A stretch of 6,476 bases of DNA, taken from assembly GCA_017880705.1 (NCBI GenBank), contig JADGRS010000190.1:1-6476 (forward strand). Reading direction: 5' to 3'. Made by a program: the position numbers and the translations under genes. This document shows positions 1 through 5,999 of the stretch, piece after piece. The notes under the pieces were generated by a model. The model saw nothing but the letters and a program-made list of their open reading frames with translations, made no database searches and was not told the DNA's origin. The stretch's first letter is position 1. Each line of letters begins with the position of its first letter. The DNA comes from Burkholderiales bacterium (GTDB lineage Bacteria; Pseudomonadota; Gammaproteobacteria; Burkholderiales; Usitatibacteraceae).

Positions 1-1289
1 AGGGCGTCGCCGCGCCCGATGTGAAGCGCCCCGCCGATCCCGCCGCCGCGCTCGCGCGTGCGCGCGCCGCATCGGGACTGAATGCGTTCACCCATCTGCC
101 CGATGGCGTCGAAGCGCGGGGCGTGGGGCTTCTCGCGGGCGTGCCGATCGTCATCAAGGACCTGATGCACGTGGCCGGGATGCCGCTGAGCGGCGGCGGC
201 AAGGTCATGGGACGCCCGATGGCGACGCGCGACGCGGAGATCGTCGCGCGCCTGCGGCGCGCGGGCGCGGTGGTCGTCGGGCTCGCGAACCTGCACGAGT
301 TCGCCTACGGCATCACGAGCGACAACCCGCACTTCGGGCGTGTCGTGAATCCTGCCGCGCCGACGCGCATCCCGGGCGGATCGAGCGGCGGCTCGGCCGC
401 CGCCGTGGCCGCAGGCATCGTACGCTTCGCGGTCGGCACCGATACCGCGGGCTCCATTCGCGTGCCGGCGGCGTGCTGCGGCATCGTCGGATTCAAGCCG
501 AGCTACGACGCTCTCCCGAGGGGCGGCGTGCTCGACCTCGCCTGCTCGCTCGACCACCTGGGGCCGATGACGCTCGATGTCGAGGATTGCGCGCTGATGT
601 TCGCGGCGATGCTCGATCTTGCGGCGGCGCCGCGCTGGGTCCGCGAGGACCTTTTCGGGGTGACCGCGGCGCGCCTGGGCGGATACTTCGCCGAGCCCCT
701 CGATCGCGAAGTGGCCATGGCCTACGACGTCGCCATGCGGGCGCTGGCGCGCGACGGGGCGCGTTGCATCGAGACCTCGGTCGAGGGCGTCGAGCTGGCG
801 CCGGCGATCCAGCTCAACACGATCGCGCCGGAGGCGACCGCGTATCACGCCAATCATCTCGCATCACGCGGGGCTGAATACGGCGAGGACGTGCGCGTGC
901 GCCTCGAGATGGGGCTCTTCCTTCCCGGCCACTGGTACGCCAAGGCGCAGCGCATGCGCACCGAGCTCGTCGATCGCATCGAGGCCGCGTTCGGGGAGGC
1001 CGACGTGCTGGTATGCCCCACGATGCGCGCGCCCGCGCCGCCGGTGGGCGCGCTACGCATCGAGATCGGCCGCAAGCCCTTCGCGCTGCACACCGCGGTC
1101 ACCAACCTCACGCTGCCGTTCAATCTTTCGGGGCTTCCGGCGATCTCGATTCCGTGGGTGATGTCGCGCGACGGCGTCCCGATCTCGATGCAGCTCATCG
1201 GCAAGCGCGGCCACGATTGGCGCGTCCTCTCGATCGCCCATCGCCTCGAGTCCGCGTCTCCCTGGCACGCGCAGCGCCGCAACGCGTAG
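1..1289 (+). CDS. Amidase-signature family hydrolase (5' end outside the window)
   Basis: This is a Ser-cisSer-Lys amidase, which hydrolyses a carboxamide to acid and ammonia, probably in the cytoplasm; the substrate cannot be read from the sequence. Numbering from the GTG at position 21, the Lys is K46 in VIKDL, the cis-Ser is S121 in the PGGSSGGS glycine/serine loop, and the nucleophile is S145 in GTDTAGSIRVP. The C-terminal GLPAISIPW and QLIGKRGHDW blocks are also typical. The frame stays open from base 3 to the window edge. The GTG at 21 has no convincing ribosome binding site, and the catalytic Lys comes early for the family (usually about residue 70-90), so the true start is probably upstream. 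Visible length is 422 residues against a usual 450-500. The stop codon lies only 5 bp before livH, indicating co-transcription with the importer. An amidotransferase GatA is unlikely without gatB/gatC neighbours, but cannot be fully excluded. Confidence 0.9.
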   Translation, partial: GVAAPDVKRPADPAAALARARAASGLNAFTHLPDGVEARGVGLLAGVPIVIKDLMHVAGMPLSGGGKVMGRPMATRDAEIVARLRRAGAVVVGLANLHEFAYGITSDNPHFGRVVNPAAPTRIPGGSSGGSAAAVAAGIVRFAVGTDTAGSIRVPAACCGIVGFKPSYDALPRGGVLDLACSLDHLGPMTLDVEDCALMFAAMLDLAAAPRWVREDLFGVTAARLGGYFAEPLDREVAMAYDVAMRALARDGARCIETSVEGVELAPAIQLNTIAPEATAYHANHLASRGAEYGEDVRVRLEMGLFLPGHWYAKAQRMRTELVDRIEAAFGEADVLVCPTMRAPAPPVGALRIEIGRKPFALHTAVTNLTLPFNLSGLPAISIPWVMSRDGVPISMQLIGKRGHDWRVLSIAHRLESASPWHAQRRNA

Positions 1290-1294
1290 AAGTC

Positions 1295-2185
1295 GTGCTC
1301 GCGCTCGACCTTTTCGTCAACGGCCTCATCTTCGGCCTCTTCTACGCATTGATGGCGGTCGGGCTCGCGATGATCTTCGGCGTGCTGAAGGTGGTTAACT
1401 TCGCGCACGGCGAGTTCTACATGGTGGGCGCCTACACCTACGTGCTTTGCGCGATGAAGCTCGGCGTGCCGCCATGGATCGCGCTGCCGATGGCGGCGGC
1501 GGCGGGCGCCGCGCTCGGCTGGACCGTCGAGCGCCTGCTGATGCGCCCGCTCTACGCCGGCTACGGCAGCTGGAGCATCATGAAGGACGAGTACGCGGTG
1601 GTGGTGACGTTCGGCCTGTCGCTGCTGCTCGTCAACCTCGTCGACAAGATCGTGGGCCCGTATCCGTACCGCGGGCCGCCCCTCATCGAGACGTCGCGCT
1701 TCGCGCTGGGGCCGGTGATGCTGAACGGGCAGAAGCTCATCGCCGCGGCGATCTCGATCGCGCTGCTGGTCGGATTGGCGCTCTTCATCAAGCGCTCGCT
1801 CTGGGGGCGGCAGATCCAGGCGGTGGCGCAGAATCGCCTCGGCGCCTCGCTCGCGGGCATCGACGCCACGCGCACGACGAGCCTCATCTTCATGATCTCG
1901 GGGCTCCTCGCCGCGCTCGCGGGCGCGCTTCTCGCGCCCCTCATCAATCCATCCCCCGACGTGGGCTCGTTCCCCGCGATCAAGTCGTACGTGATCGTGG
2001 TGCTGGGCGGCATGGGATCGATCTGGGGGGCGATGCTCGCCGCCCTCCTGCTCGGCGTTTCCGAATCCTTCTTCGCGGTCTACGTCTCCTACGACTATCG
2101 CGACGCCTTCGGGCTGCTCATCCTCATGCTGGTGCTGATCTTCCGGCCCCAGGGGCTCATCGGCGAGAAAGGCCGCGACGTATGA
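1295..2185 (+). CDS. livH: LivH-type branched-chain amino acid/amide ABC importer permease
   Basis: This is an inner-membrane permease of the LivH family (296 aa; the family is usually 290-308), which pairs with LivM to form the translocation channel. The N-terminal segment VNGLIFGLFYALMAVGLAM is followed by the family hallmark NFAHGE at residues 35-40. The cytoplasmic coupling loop that contacts the ATPase is at about 171-190 (GRQIQAVAQN, then LAGID). The conserved VVLGGMGSIWGAM block is at 235-247 and the RPQGL tail at 284-288. The GTG at 1295 was chosen because it gives the usual short leader; the same frame is open much further upstream, but only as a shadow of the amidase gene. A weak AGAAG sits just before it, so translation is probably coupled to the amidase stop at 1289. 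The loop after MRPL (GYGSWSIMKDEY, residues 89-100) seems longer than in classical LivH. The substrate may be an amino acid or an amide. Confidence 0.93.
   Translation: MLALDLFVNGLIFGLFYALMAVGLAMIFGVLKVVNFAHGEFYMVGAYTYVLCAMKLGVPPWIALPMAAAAGAALGWTVERLLMRPLYAGYGSWSIMKDEYAVVVTFGLSLLLVNLVDKIVGPYPYRGPPLIETSRFALGPVMLNGQKLIAAAISIALLVGLALFIKRSLWGRQIQAVAQNRLGASLAGIDATRTTSLIFMISGLLAALAGALLAPLINPSPDVGSFPAIKSYVIVVLGGMGSIWGAMLAALLLGVSESFFAVYVSYDYRDAFGLLILMLVLIFRPQGLIGEKGRDV
2165..2172 (+). promoter_or_regulatory. Ribosome binding site of livM inside livH
   Basis: GAGAAAGG sits 9 bases before the ATG at 2182, within the last codons of livH. It supports the ATGA-overlap start of livM over any start further upstream in the same long open frame. 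Confidence 0.5.
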
Positions 2186-3114
2186 ACGATGCGCGCAACC
2201 TCTGGAGCCATCGGCTGCGCACGGACTTTCGCGTGGCGCTGGCCGTCGCGCTCGCGCTGGCTGCCGTGCCGCTCTTCGTGAGCTCGCCCTACTGGCTCGG
2301 CATCCTCGTGGTGAGCATCTATTTCGCGCTCCTCGCACTCGGGTGGAACCTCCTCGCGGGATTCACCGGGCAGTTCTCGCTCGCGCCAGCGGCATTCGCG
2401 ATGCTCGGGGCCTACGGGACGGCCCTTCTCGACTACCACTGGAAGGTGCCGCTCGCGATCGGCATTCCCACGGCGATCGCCGGCACGGCGTTCCTGGGCT
2501 GGCTCCTCGGGCGCATCGTGCTGCGGCTCAAGGGGCCGTATCTGGCGCTCACGACGCTGTCGTTCGCCGAGATCGCGCGCGTCGTCATCGGCAACTCGCA
2601 CGAGTTCACGCGCGGCGACCAGGGGCTCAACGTGCGCACGCTGATGCAAAGCCGTGTGGGTTACTACTATCTCTTCCTCGCGGTGCTGGTGGCGGTGCTG
2701 TGCGGCCTCTACGTCCTCATGCGGGGGCGCGCGGGCCGCTTCTGGCTCGCGATCCGCGACGACGAGACGGGTGCCGCGAGCCGCGGGATCGACGTGGTGC
2801 GCTACAAGACGCTGGCCTTCGCGCTGTCGTGCGCGATCTGCGGCCTCGCGGGATCGCTTTACGGCACGTTCAGCCAGCTGGTGAGCCCCGAGCTCGGCCT
2901 CCTGCTGCAGACGGGGCTCGTGATCTCGATGGTGGTGATCGGCGGCATGGGCACGCTCACCGGCCCCATCGTCGGGGCGCTGCTGGTGTACCTGTCGTCG
3001 GAGTGGCTGCGCGAAGTGGGCAACGTCCAGCTCATCGTGTTCTCGTTCATCGTGATCGTCTTCGCGCGCTTCTTCCGCACGGGCCTCTGGGGCCTGGCGA
3101 CACGCCGCCGATGA
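2182..3114 (+). CDS. livM: LivM-type branched-chain amino acid/amide ABC importer permease
   Basis: This is the second inner-membrane permease (310 aa), partner of LivH. Hydrophobic segments begin at about residues 18-34 and 38-58. The diagnostic NLLAGFTGQFSLAPAAF stretch lies at 57-73, and LKGPYLALTTLSFAEI at 116-131. The cytoplasmic coupling region, GRFWLAIRDDETGAASRGID, is at 185-204. The conserved GGMGTLTGPIVGALL block is at 254-268. A periplasmic RGDQGLNV (144-151) stands where many LivM proteins have a TGGxxG motif. The ATG at 2182 overlaps the livH stop as ATGA. It is preceded by GAGAAAGG at 2165-2172 with a 9-base spacer, which supports this start and translational coupling. Paired with livH, livG and livF it forms a complete importer core apart from the binding protein. 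Confidence 0.93.
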   Translation: MNDARNLWSHRLRTDFRVALAVALALAAVPLFVSSPYWLGILVVSIYFALLALGWNLLAGFTGQFSLAPAAFAMLGAYGTALLDYHWKVPLAIGIPTAIAGTAFLGWLLGRIVLRLKGPYLALTTLSFAEIARVVIGNSHEFTRGDQGLNVRTLMQSRVGYYYLFLAVLVAVLCGLYVLMRGRAGRFWLAIRDDETGAASRGIDVVRYKTLAFALSCAICGLAGSLYGTFSQLVSPELGLLLQTGLVISMVVIGGMGTLTGPIVGALLVYLSSEWLREVGNVQLIVFSFIVIVFARFFRTGLWGLATRRR

Positions 3115-3833
3115 GCCTCATGCGCACCGAGGGCCTCACCCGGCACTTCGGCGGAGTCGCCGCGGTGGAAGGCCTGTCGCTCGCGATGGAGGACGGCGAG
3201 ATCCTCGGATTGATCGGCCCGAACGGATCGGGAAAGACGACGGCGCTCAACATGCTCTCGGGATTCCTCGCGCCCGACGCCGGGCGCGTGTGGTTCTCCG
3301 GCGAGGAGGTGACGCGCATGACGCCGGTGGCGCTCGCGCGCCGCGGGTTGCTGCGCATGTTCCAGATGACGCGCGTCTTCCCGCGCATCTCCGCGTTCGA
3401 CAACCTGCTGACGGCGGGGCTCGCGCGCGGCCTCGGGGAGACGGAGTCGATCGCGCGCGCGGTGGATCTCCTCGAGGAGCTCACGCTCTCGCCGGTGCAG
3501 TATCTCGACGCGGGACAGCTCTCGGGCGGGCAAAGGAAGCTCCTGGAATTCGGCATGTGCTTCATCGCGCCGCCGCGCCTCGCGTTGCTCGACGAGCCGT
3601 TCGCCGCGGTGCATCCGGTGATGCGCGAGACGATGGCGGGCTTCATCCGGCGGCGCAATGCCGAGGGCCACGCCTTCCTGGTGGTGAGCCACGACATGCC
3701 GATCGTGGTCGACCTGTGCGCGCGCACGGCGTGCATGAACGCGGGGCGGCTCATCGCCGTGGGCCCGACCCGCGAGGTGCTCAAGGAGAGCGCGGTGATC
3801 GAGGCCTATCTCGGGAGCGGCAGCCATGCATGA
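3111..3833 (+). CDS. livG: LivG-type ABC importer ATP-binding protein
   Basis: This cytoplasmic ATPase (240 aa) powers the LivH/LivM channel as a heterodimer with LivF. Walker A is GPNGSGKTT at residues 36-44 (K42). The Q-loop is Q85 in RMFQMTRVF, the signature is LSGGQ at 137-141, and Walker B is LALLDEP at 157-163 with catalytic E162. The switch histidine is H194 in VVSHD. All catalytic elements are present. The FQxTRxF motif after the Q-loop is typical of LivG rather than LivF. After Walker B the D-loop region reads FAAVHP instead of the usual AGLNP. The protein is slightly shorter than classical LivG (about 255 aa). The ATG at 3111 overlaps the livM stop as ATGA and has no clear Shine-Dalgarno sequence, so translation is probably coupled; an in-frame ATG at 3120 is an alternative start. 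Confidence 0.92.
   Translation: MSLMRTEGLTRHFGGVAAVEGLSLAMEDGEILGLIGPNGSGKTTALNMLSGFLAPDAGRVWFSGEEVTRMTPVALARRGLLRMFQMTRVFPRISAFDNLLTAGLARGLGETESIARAVDLLEELTLSPVQYLDAGQLSGGQRKLLEFGMCFIAPPRLALLDEPFAAVHPVMRETMAGFIRRRNAEGHAFLVVSHDMPIVVDLCARTACMNAGRLIAVGPTREVLKESAVIEAYLGSGSHA
3813..3817 (+). promoter_or_regulatory. Ribosome binding site of livF inside livG
   Basis: GGGAG lies 8 bases before the ATG at 3826. It is embedded in the last codons of livG and supports the choice of the overlapping start for livF. Confidence 0.55.
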
Positions 3834-4560
3834 GCGCCTTCTCGAGCTCGACAACGTGACCGCGGGCTACGCGCAGGACATCGACGTGCTTCGCGAGGTG
3901 TCGCTCGCGGTTCGCGCGGGCGAGGTGAGCGGGCTCATCGGATTGAACGGCGCGGGCAAGTCGACCGTGGTGAAGACGATCTGCGGATTCCTCGCGCCGA
4001 AATCGGGGCGCATCGAGTTCGACGGGCAATCGATCGCCGGCATCGAGCCCCATCGCCTCATCGACCGCGGCATCTGCTGCATCCCGCAGGAGTCGAGCCT
4101 CTTTCCCTACCTGAGCGTGGAGGAAAACCTCCTCCTGCCGCTGCAGGGGCGGGCGAAGCGCTTCGCCGGCGCGATCGACGCGCGCTACGAGGAAGCCCTC
4201 GAGATCTTTCCTGCGCTGAAGGAAAAGCGCCGCGCTCAAGCCGGCGACCTCTCGGGCGGGCAGCAGAAGCAAGTGGAATTCGCCAAGGCGTGGCTGCAAC
4301 GTCCGCGCATGTGCCTCATCGACGAGCCCAGCATCGGCCTCGCGCCGATCCTCGCCGAGGGCGTGTTCGCCTGGATCGAGAAGTTCGCGCAGTCCGGCAT
4401 GGGAATCCTGCTGATCGACCACAACGTGCGCCGCGTGGTGCGCATGTCCGACACGATCAACGTGCTGAGCCTCGGGCGCATCACCGCCTCCGGCGGGCGC
4501 GAAGACTTCCAGGGCGACCTGCACGAGCAGGTTCGCCAGTGGCTCGGCCTGGACTTCTGA
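3826..4560 (+). CDS. livF: LivF-type ABC importer ATP-binding protein
   Basis: This is the second cytoplasmic ATPase (244 aa) of the importer, partner of LivG. Walker A is GLNGAGKST at residues 39-47 (K45), with Leu in the place of the more common Pro or Arg. The Q-loop is Q88 in CIPQESSLF, the signature is LSGGQ at 142-146, and Walker B is MCLIDEP at 162-168 with E167. The following SIGLAP (169-174) is a LivF hallmark, and the switch histidine is H199 in LIDHNV. The length is typical of the family (about 235-250). The ATG at 3826 lies 8 bp inside livG and follows GGGAG at 3813-3817. It is the last gene of the plus-strand cluster, ending 18 bp before the large inverted repeat. Confidence 0.92.
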   Translation: MHERLLELDNVTAGYAQDIDVLREVSLAVRAGEVSGLIGLNGAGKSTVVKTICGFLAPKSGRIEFDGQSIAGIEPHRLIDRGICCIPQESSLFPYLSVEENLLLPLQGRAKRFAGAIDARYEEALEIFPALKEKRRAQAGDLSGGQQKQVEFAKAWLQRPRMCLIDEPSIGLAPILAEGVFAWIEKFAQSGMGILLIDHNVRRVVRMSDTINVLSLGRITASGGREDFQGDLHEQVRQWLGLDF

Positions 4561-4578
4561 ACTTCTGTTTTAGAAGAC

Positions 4579-4743
4579 TCAAGACGATCACACGGAGAAC
4601 ACGGAGGTCGCACAGAGATCCACAGAGAACTGCAACTGCTCGATGGCGCCGCGCGGATCGATCCTTGGCTACGAATTTCACGCTCGGAAGGCTTCTCCGT
4701 GGATCTCCCTGCGACCTCCGTGTTCTCCGTGTGATCGTCTTGA
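4579..4743. repeat. Large intergenic inverted repeat between convergent genes
   Basis: The left arm (4579-4629) and right arm (4693-4743) are reverse complements at 48 of 51 positions; the mismatches are at left-arm positions 4613, 4614 and 4624. The outer 34 bp match perfectly. The 63-bp spacer (4630-4692) holds a perfect 10-bp palindrome, GGATCGATCC (4655-4664), almost at the centre. Two of the three mismatches become G-U pairs in a minus-strand transcript, so a long hairpin is possible on both strands and slightly better for the minus-strand unit. It lies 18 bp after the livF stop and 44 bp before the end of the acyl-CoA dehydrogenase gene, a position suited to bidirectional termination or 3'-end protection. 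No T-tract follows either arm, so it is not a standard intrinsic terminator. The CAC(G/A)GAG composition resembles dispersed intergenic repeats of some proteobacteria; that family link is from memory and untested. Confidence 0.9.
4591..4630 (+). repeat. Degenerate CAC(G/A)GAG short tandem units in the left arm
   Basis: Four consecutive units start at 4591, 4600, 4611 and 4621: CACGGAGAA, CACGGAGGTCG, CACAGAGATC and CACAGAGAAC. All share CAC(G/A)GAG with a period of 9-11 bp. The right arm of the inverted repeat carries the same units on the opposite strand, there mostly in the G form. This suggests that the arm arose by expansion of a short unit and was then copied inverted. Confidence 0.7.
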
Positions 4744-4787
4744 AAGCGCCAGCGACCGACCGTCGAGCCGCGAGCAGCCAAGCGAGG

Positions 4788-5987
4788 TCAATGCTTCGCG
4801 AGCTCGAGCTTTCCGATCTGGTTGCGATGGACTTCGTCGGGACCGTCCGCGAGGCGCAGCGTGCGCGAGTTGGCATAGGCCTTCGCGAGGAAGAAGTCGT
4901 CGCAGACCCCCGCGCCGCCGTGCGCCTGGATCGCCCAGTCGAGTACCTGGCACGCCATCGTGGGCGCGGCGACCTTGATCATCGCGATCTCCGCGCGCGC
5001 GCCCTTGTTGCCGACGGTGTCCATCATCCACGCGGCCTTCAGCGTGAGAAGCCGCGCCTCGTCGATCATGATGCGGGCCTCGGCGATGCGCTCGAGGGTT
5101 ACGCCCTGCTCGGCGACGGGCTTGCCGAACGCGACGCGCGTCTTCACGCGCTTGCACATCGCCTCCAGCGCGCGCTCGGCGACGCCGACCAGGCGCATGC
5201 AATGGTGGATTCGCCCGGGCCCGAGGCGCCCCTGCGCAATCTCGAACCCGCGACCCTCGCCGAGCAGCATGGCGGAGGCGGGCACGCGTACGTTGATGAA
5301 GTCCACCTCCATGTGCCCGTGGGGCGCGTCGTCGTACCCGAACACGGGCAGGAAGCGCACGATCTTCACGCCGGGCGAATCGCGCGGGACCAGGATCATC
5401 GACTGCTGCCGGTACTTGTCCGCCATGGGATCGCTCTTTCCCATGAAGATGAAGATGACGCAGCGCGGATCGCCGGCGCCCGAGGTCCACCACTTGCGCC
5501 CGTTGACGACGTAGTGGTCGCCGTCGCGCACGATGGAGCTCTGGATGTTCGTCGCGTCGGACGACGCGACCGCGGGCTCGGTCATCGCGAAGCCCGAGCG
5601 GATCCTGCCCTCGAGCAGCGGCTCGAGCCACTCCTTCTTCTGCTCTTCGCTGCCGTAGCGCTCGAGCACTTCCATGTTGCCGGTGTCGGGCGCGTTGCAG
5701 TTGAAGACCTCCGGCGCCCAGTACGTGCGGCCCATGATCTCGCAGAGCGGCGCGTACTCGGTGTTGGTGAGCCCCGCACCGCGCCTGGATTCTGGCAGGA
5801 AGAGGTTCCACAATCCCGCCGCGCGCGCCTTCACCTTCAACTCTTCGATGAGCCGCGTCGGCTGCCAGCGGTCTCCTTCGGCCACTTCCTCGTGGAAGGC
5901 GGCTTCGTTGGGGTAGATGTTCGCGTCCATGAAGGCCTTCAGGCGCGATTGCAGGTCGCGCACCTTCGGCGAGTAATCGAAGTCCAT
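4788..5987 (-). CDS. Acyl-CoA dehydrogenase family protein, ACAD10/ACAD11-like
   Basis: This FAD-dependent flavoprotein of the acyl-CoA dehydrogenase superfamily (399 aa, normal length) acts on acyl-CoA thioesters in the cytoplasm. The N-terminal helical domain covers about 1-130. The flavin/substrate signature is [12 protein letters not shown] at 133-144, with Ser where most members have Gly. The beta-domain contains RKWWTSGA at 164-171. The C-terminal helical domain includes RVAFGKP (284-290) and IQAHGGAGV (353-361). Near the end, LADGPDEVH (379-387) replaces the usual YEGT-type catalytic segment, which puts D381 where medium-chain enzymes have Glu. ADGPDEVH is typical of the ACAD10/ACAD11 branch, some of whose members work with a kinase on 4-hydroxyacyl-CoAs. 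The ATG at 5987 has a good AGGGAG site. The gene follows a phosphotransferase by 10 bp and very likely shares its mRNA. An ordinary fatty acyl-CoA oxidation role remains possible. Confidence 0.92.
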   Translation of the reverse strand: MDFDYSPKVRDLQSRLKAFMDANIYPNEAAFHEEVAEGDRWQPTRLIEELKVKARAAGLWNLFLPESRRGAGLTNTEYAPLCEIMGRTYWAPEVFNCNAPDTGNMEVLERYGSEEQKKEWLEPLLEGRIRSGFAMTEPAVASSDATNIQSSIVRDGDHYVVNGRKWWTSGAGDPRCVIFIFMGKSDPMADKYRQQSMILVPRDSPGVKIVRFLPVFGYDDAPHGHMEVDFINVRVPASAMLLGEGRGFEIAQGRLGPGRIHHCMRLVGVAERALEAMCKRVKTRVAFGKPVAEQGVTLERIAEARIMIDEARLLTLKAAWMMDTVGNKGARAEIAMIKVAAPTMACQVLDWAIQAHGGAGVCDDFFLAKAYANSRTLRLADGPDEVHRNQIGKLELAKH

Positions 5988-5993
5988 CGTCGT

Positions 5994-5999
5994 CTCCCT
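5994..5999 (-). promoter_or_regulatory. Ribosome binding site of the acyl-CoA dehydrogenase gene
   Basis: On the minus strand AGGGAG precedes the ATG at 5987 with a 6-base spacer. It overlaps the TAG stop (6000-5998) of the upstream phosphotransferase, an arrangement that favours coupled translation and fixes the dehydrogenase start. Confidence 0.7.

Noticed and set aside
21..23. GTG at 21 as the true amidase start
   Set aside because: Not excluded, but the frame is open to the window edge, there is no good ribosome binding site, and the N-terminus would be short for the family.
854..2338. Long open frame on the minus strand opposite the amidase and livH
   Set aside because: The translation is very rich in Arg, Glu, His and Ala with no recognisable motif, and lies fully opposite well-supported genes; an artefact of high GC.
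4562..4576. Small hairpin CTTCT-gtttt-AGAAG just after livF, preceded by a direct repeat ACTTCTG (4553-4559 and 4561-4567)
   Set aside because: The stem is only 5 bp and A/T-rich with no T-tract after it on either strand; too weak to call a terminator.
4571..4750. Target-site duplication flanking the inverted repeat, as for a MITE
   Set aside because: The bases outside the two arms (GAAGAC on the left, AAGCGC on the right) show no convincing direct repeat, and no transposase is near.
4481..4876. Small frames through the inverted repeat whose translation contains LCDLRVLRVIVLSLL or HTENTEV-like stretches
   Set aside because: These peptides are translations of the CAC(G/A)GAG repeat units themselves and are not supported as genes: no ribosome binding site, and overlap with flanking genes.
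4678..5811. Long open frame overlapping the dehydrogenase gene on the same strand
   Set aside because: It is a frame-shifted reading of the dehydrogenase with low-complexity Arg-rich sequence; the real frame has all family motifs.
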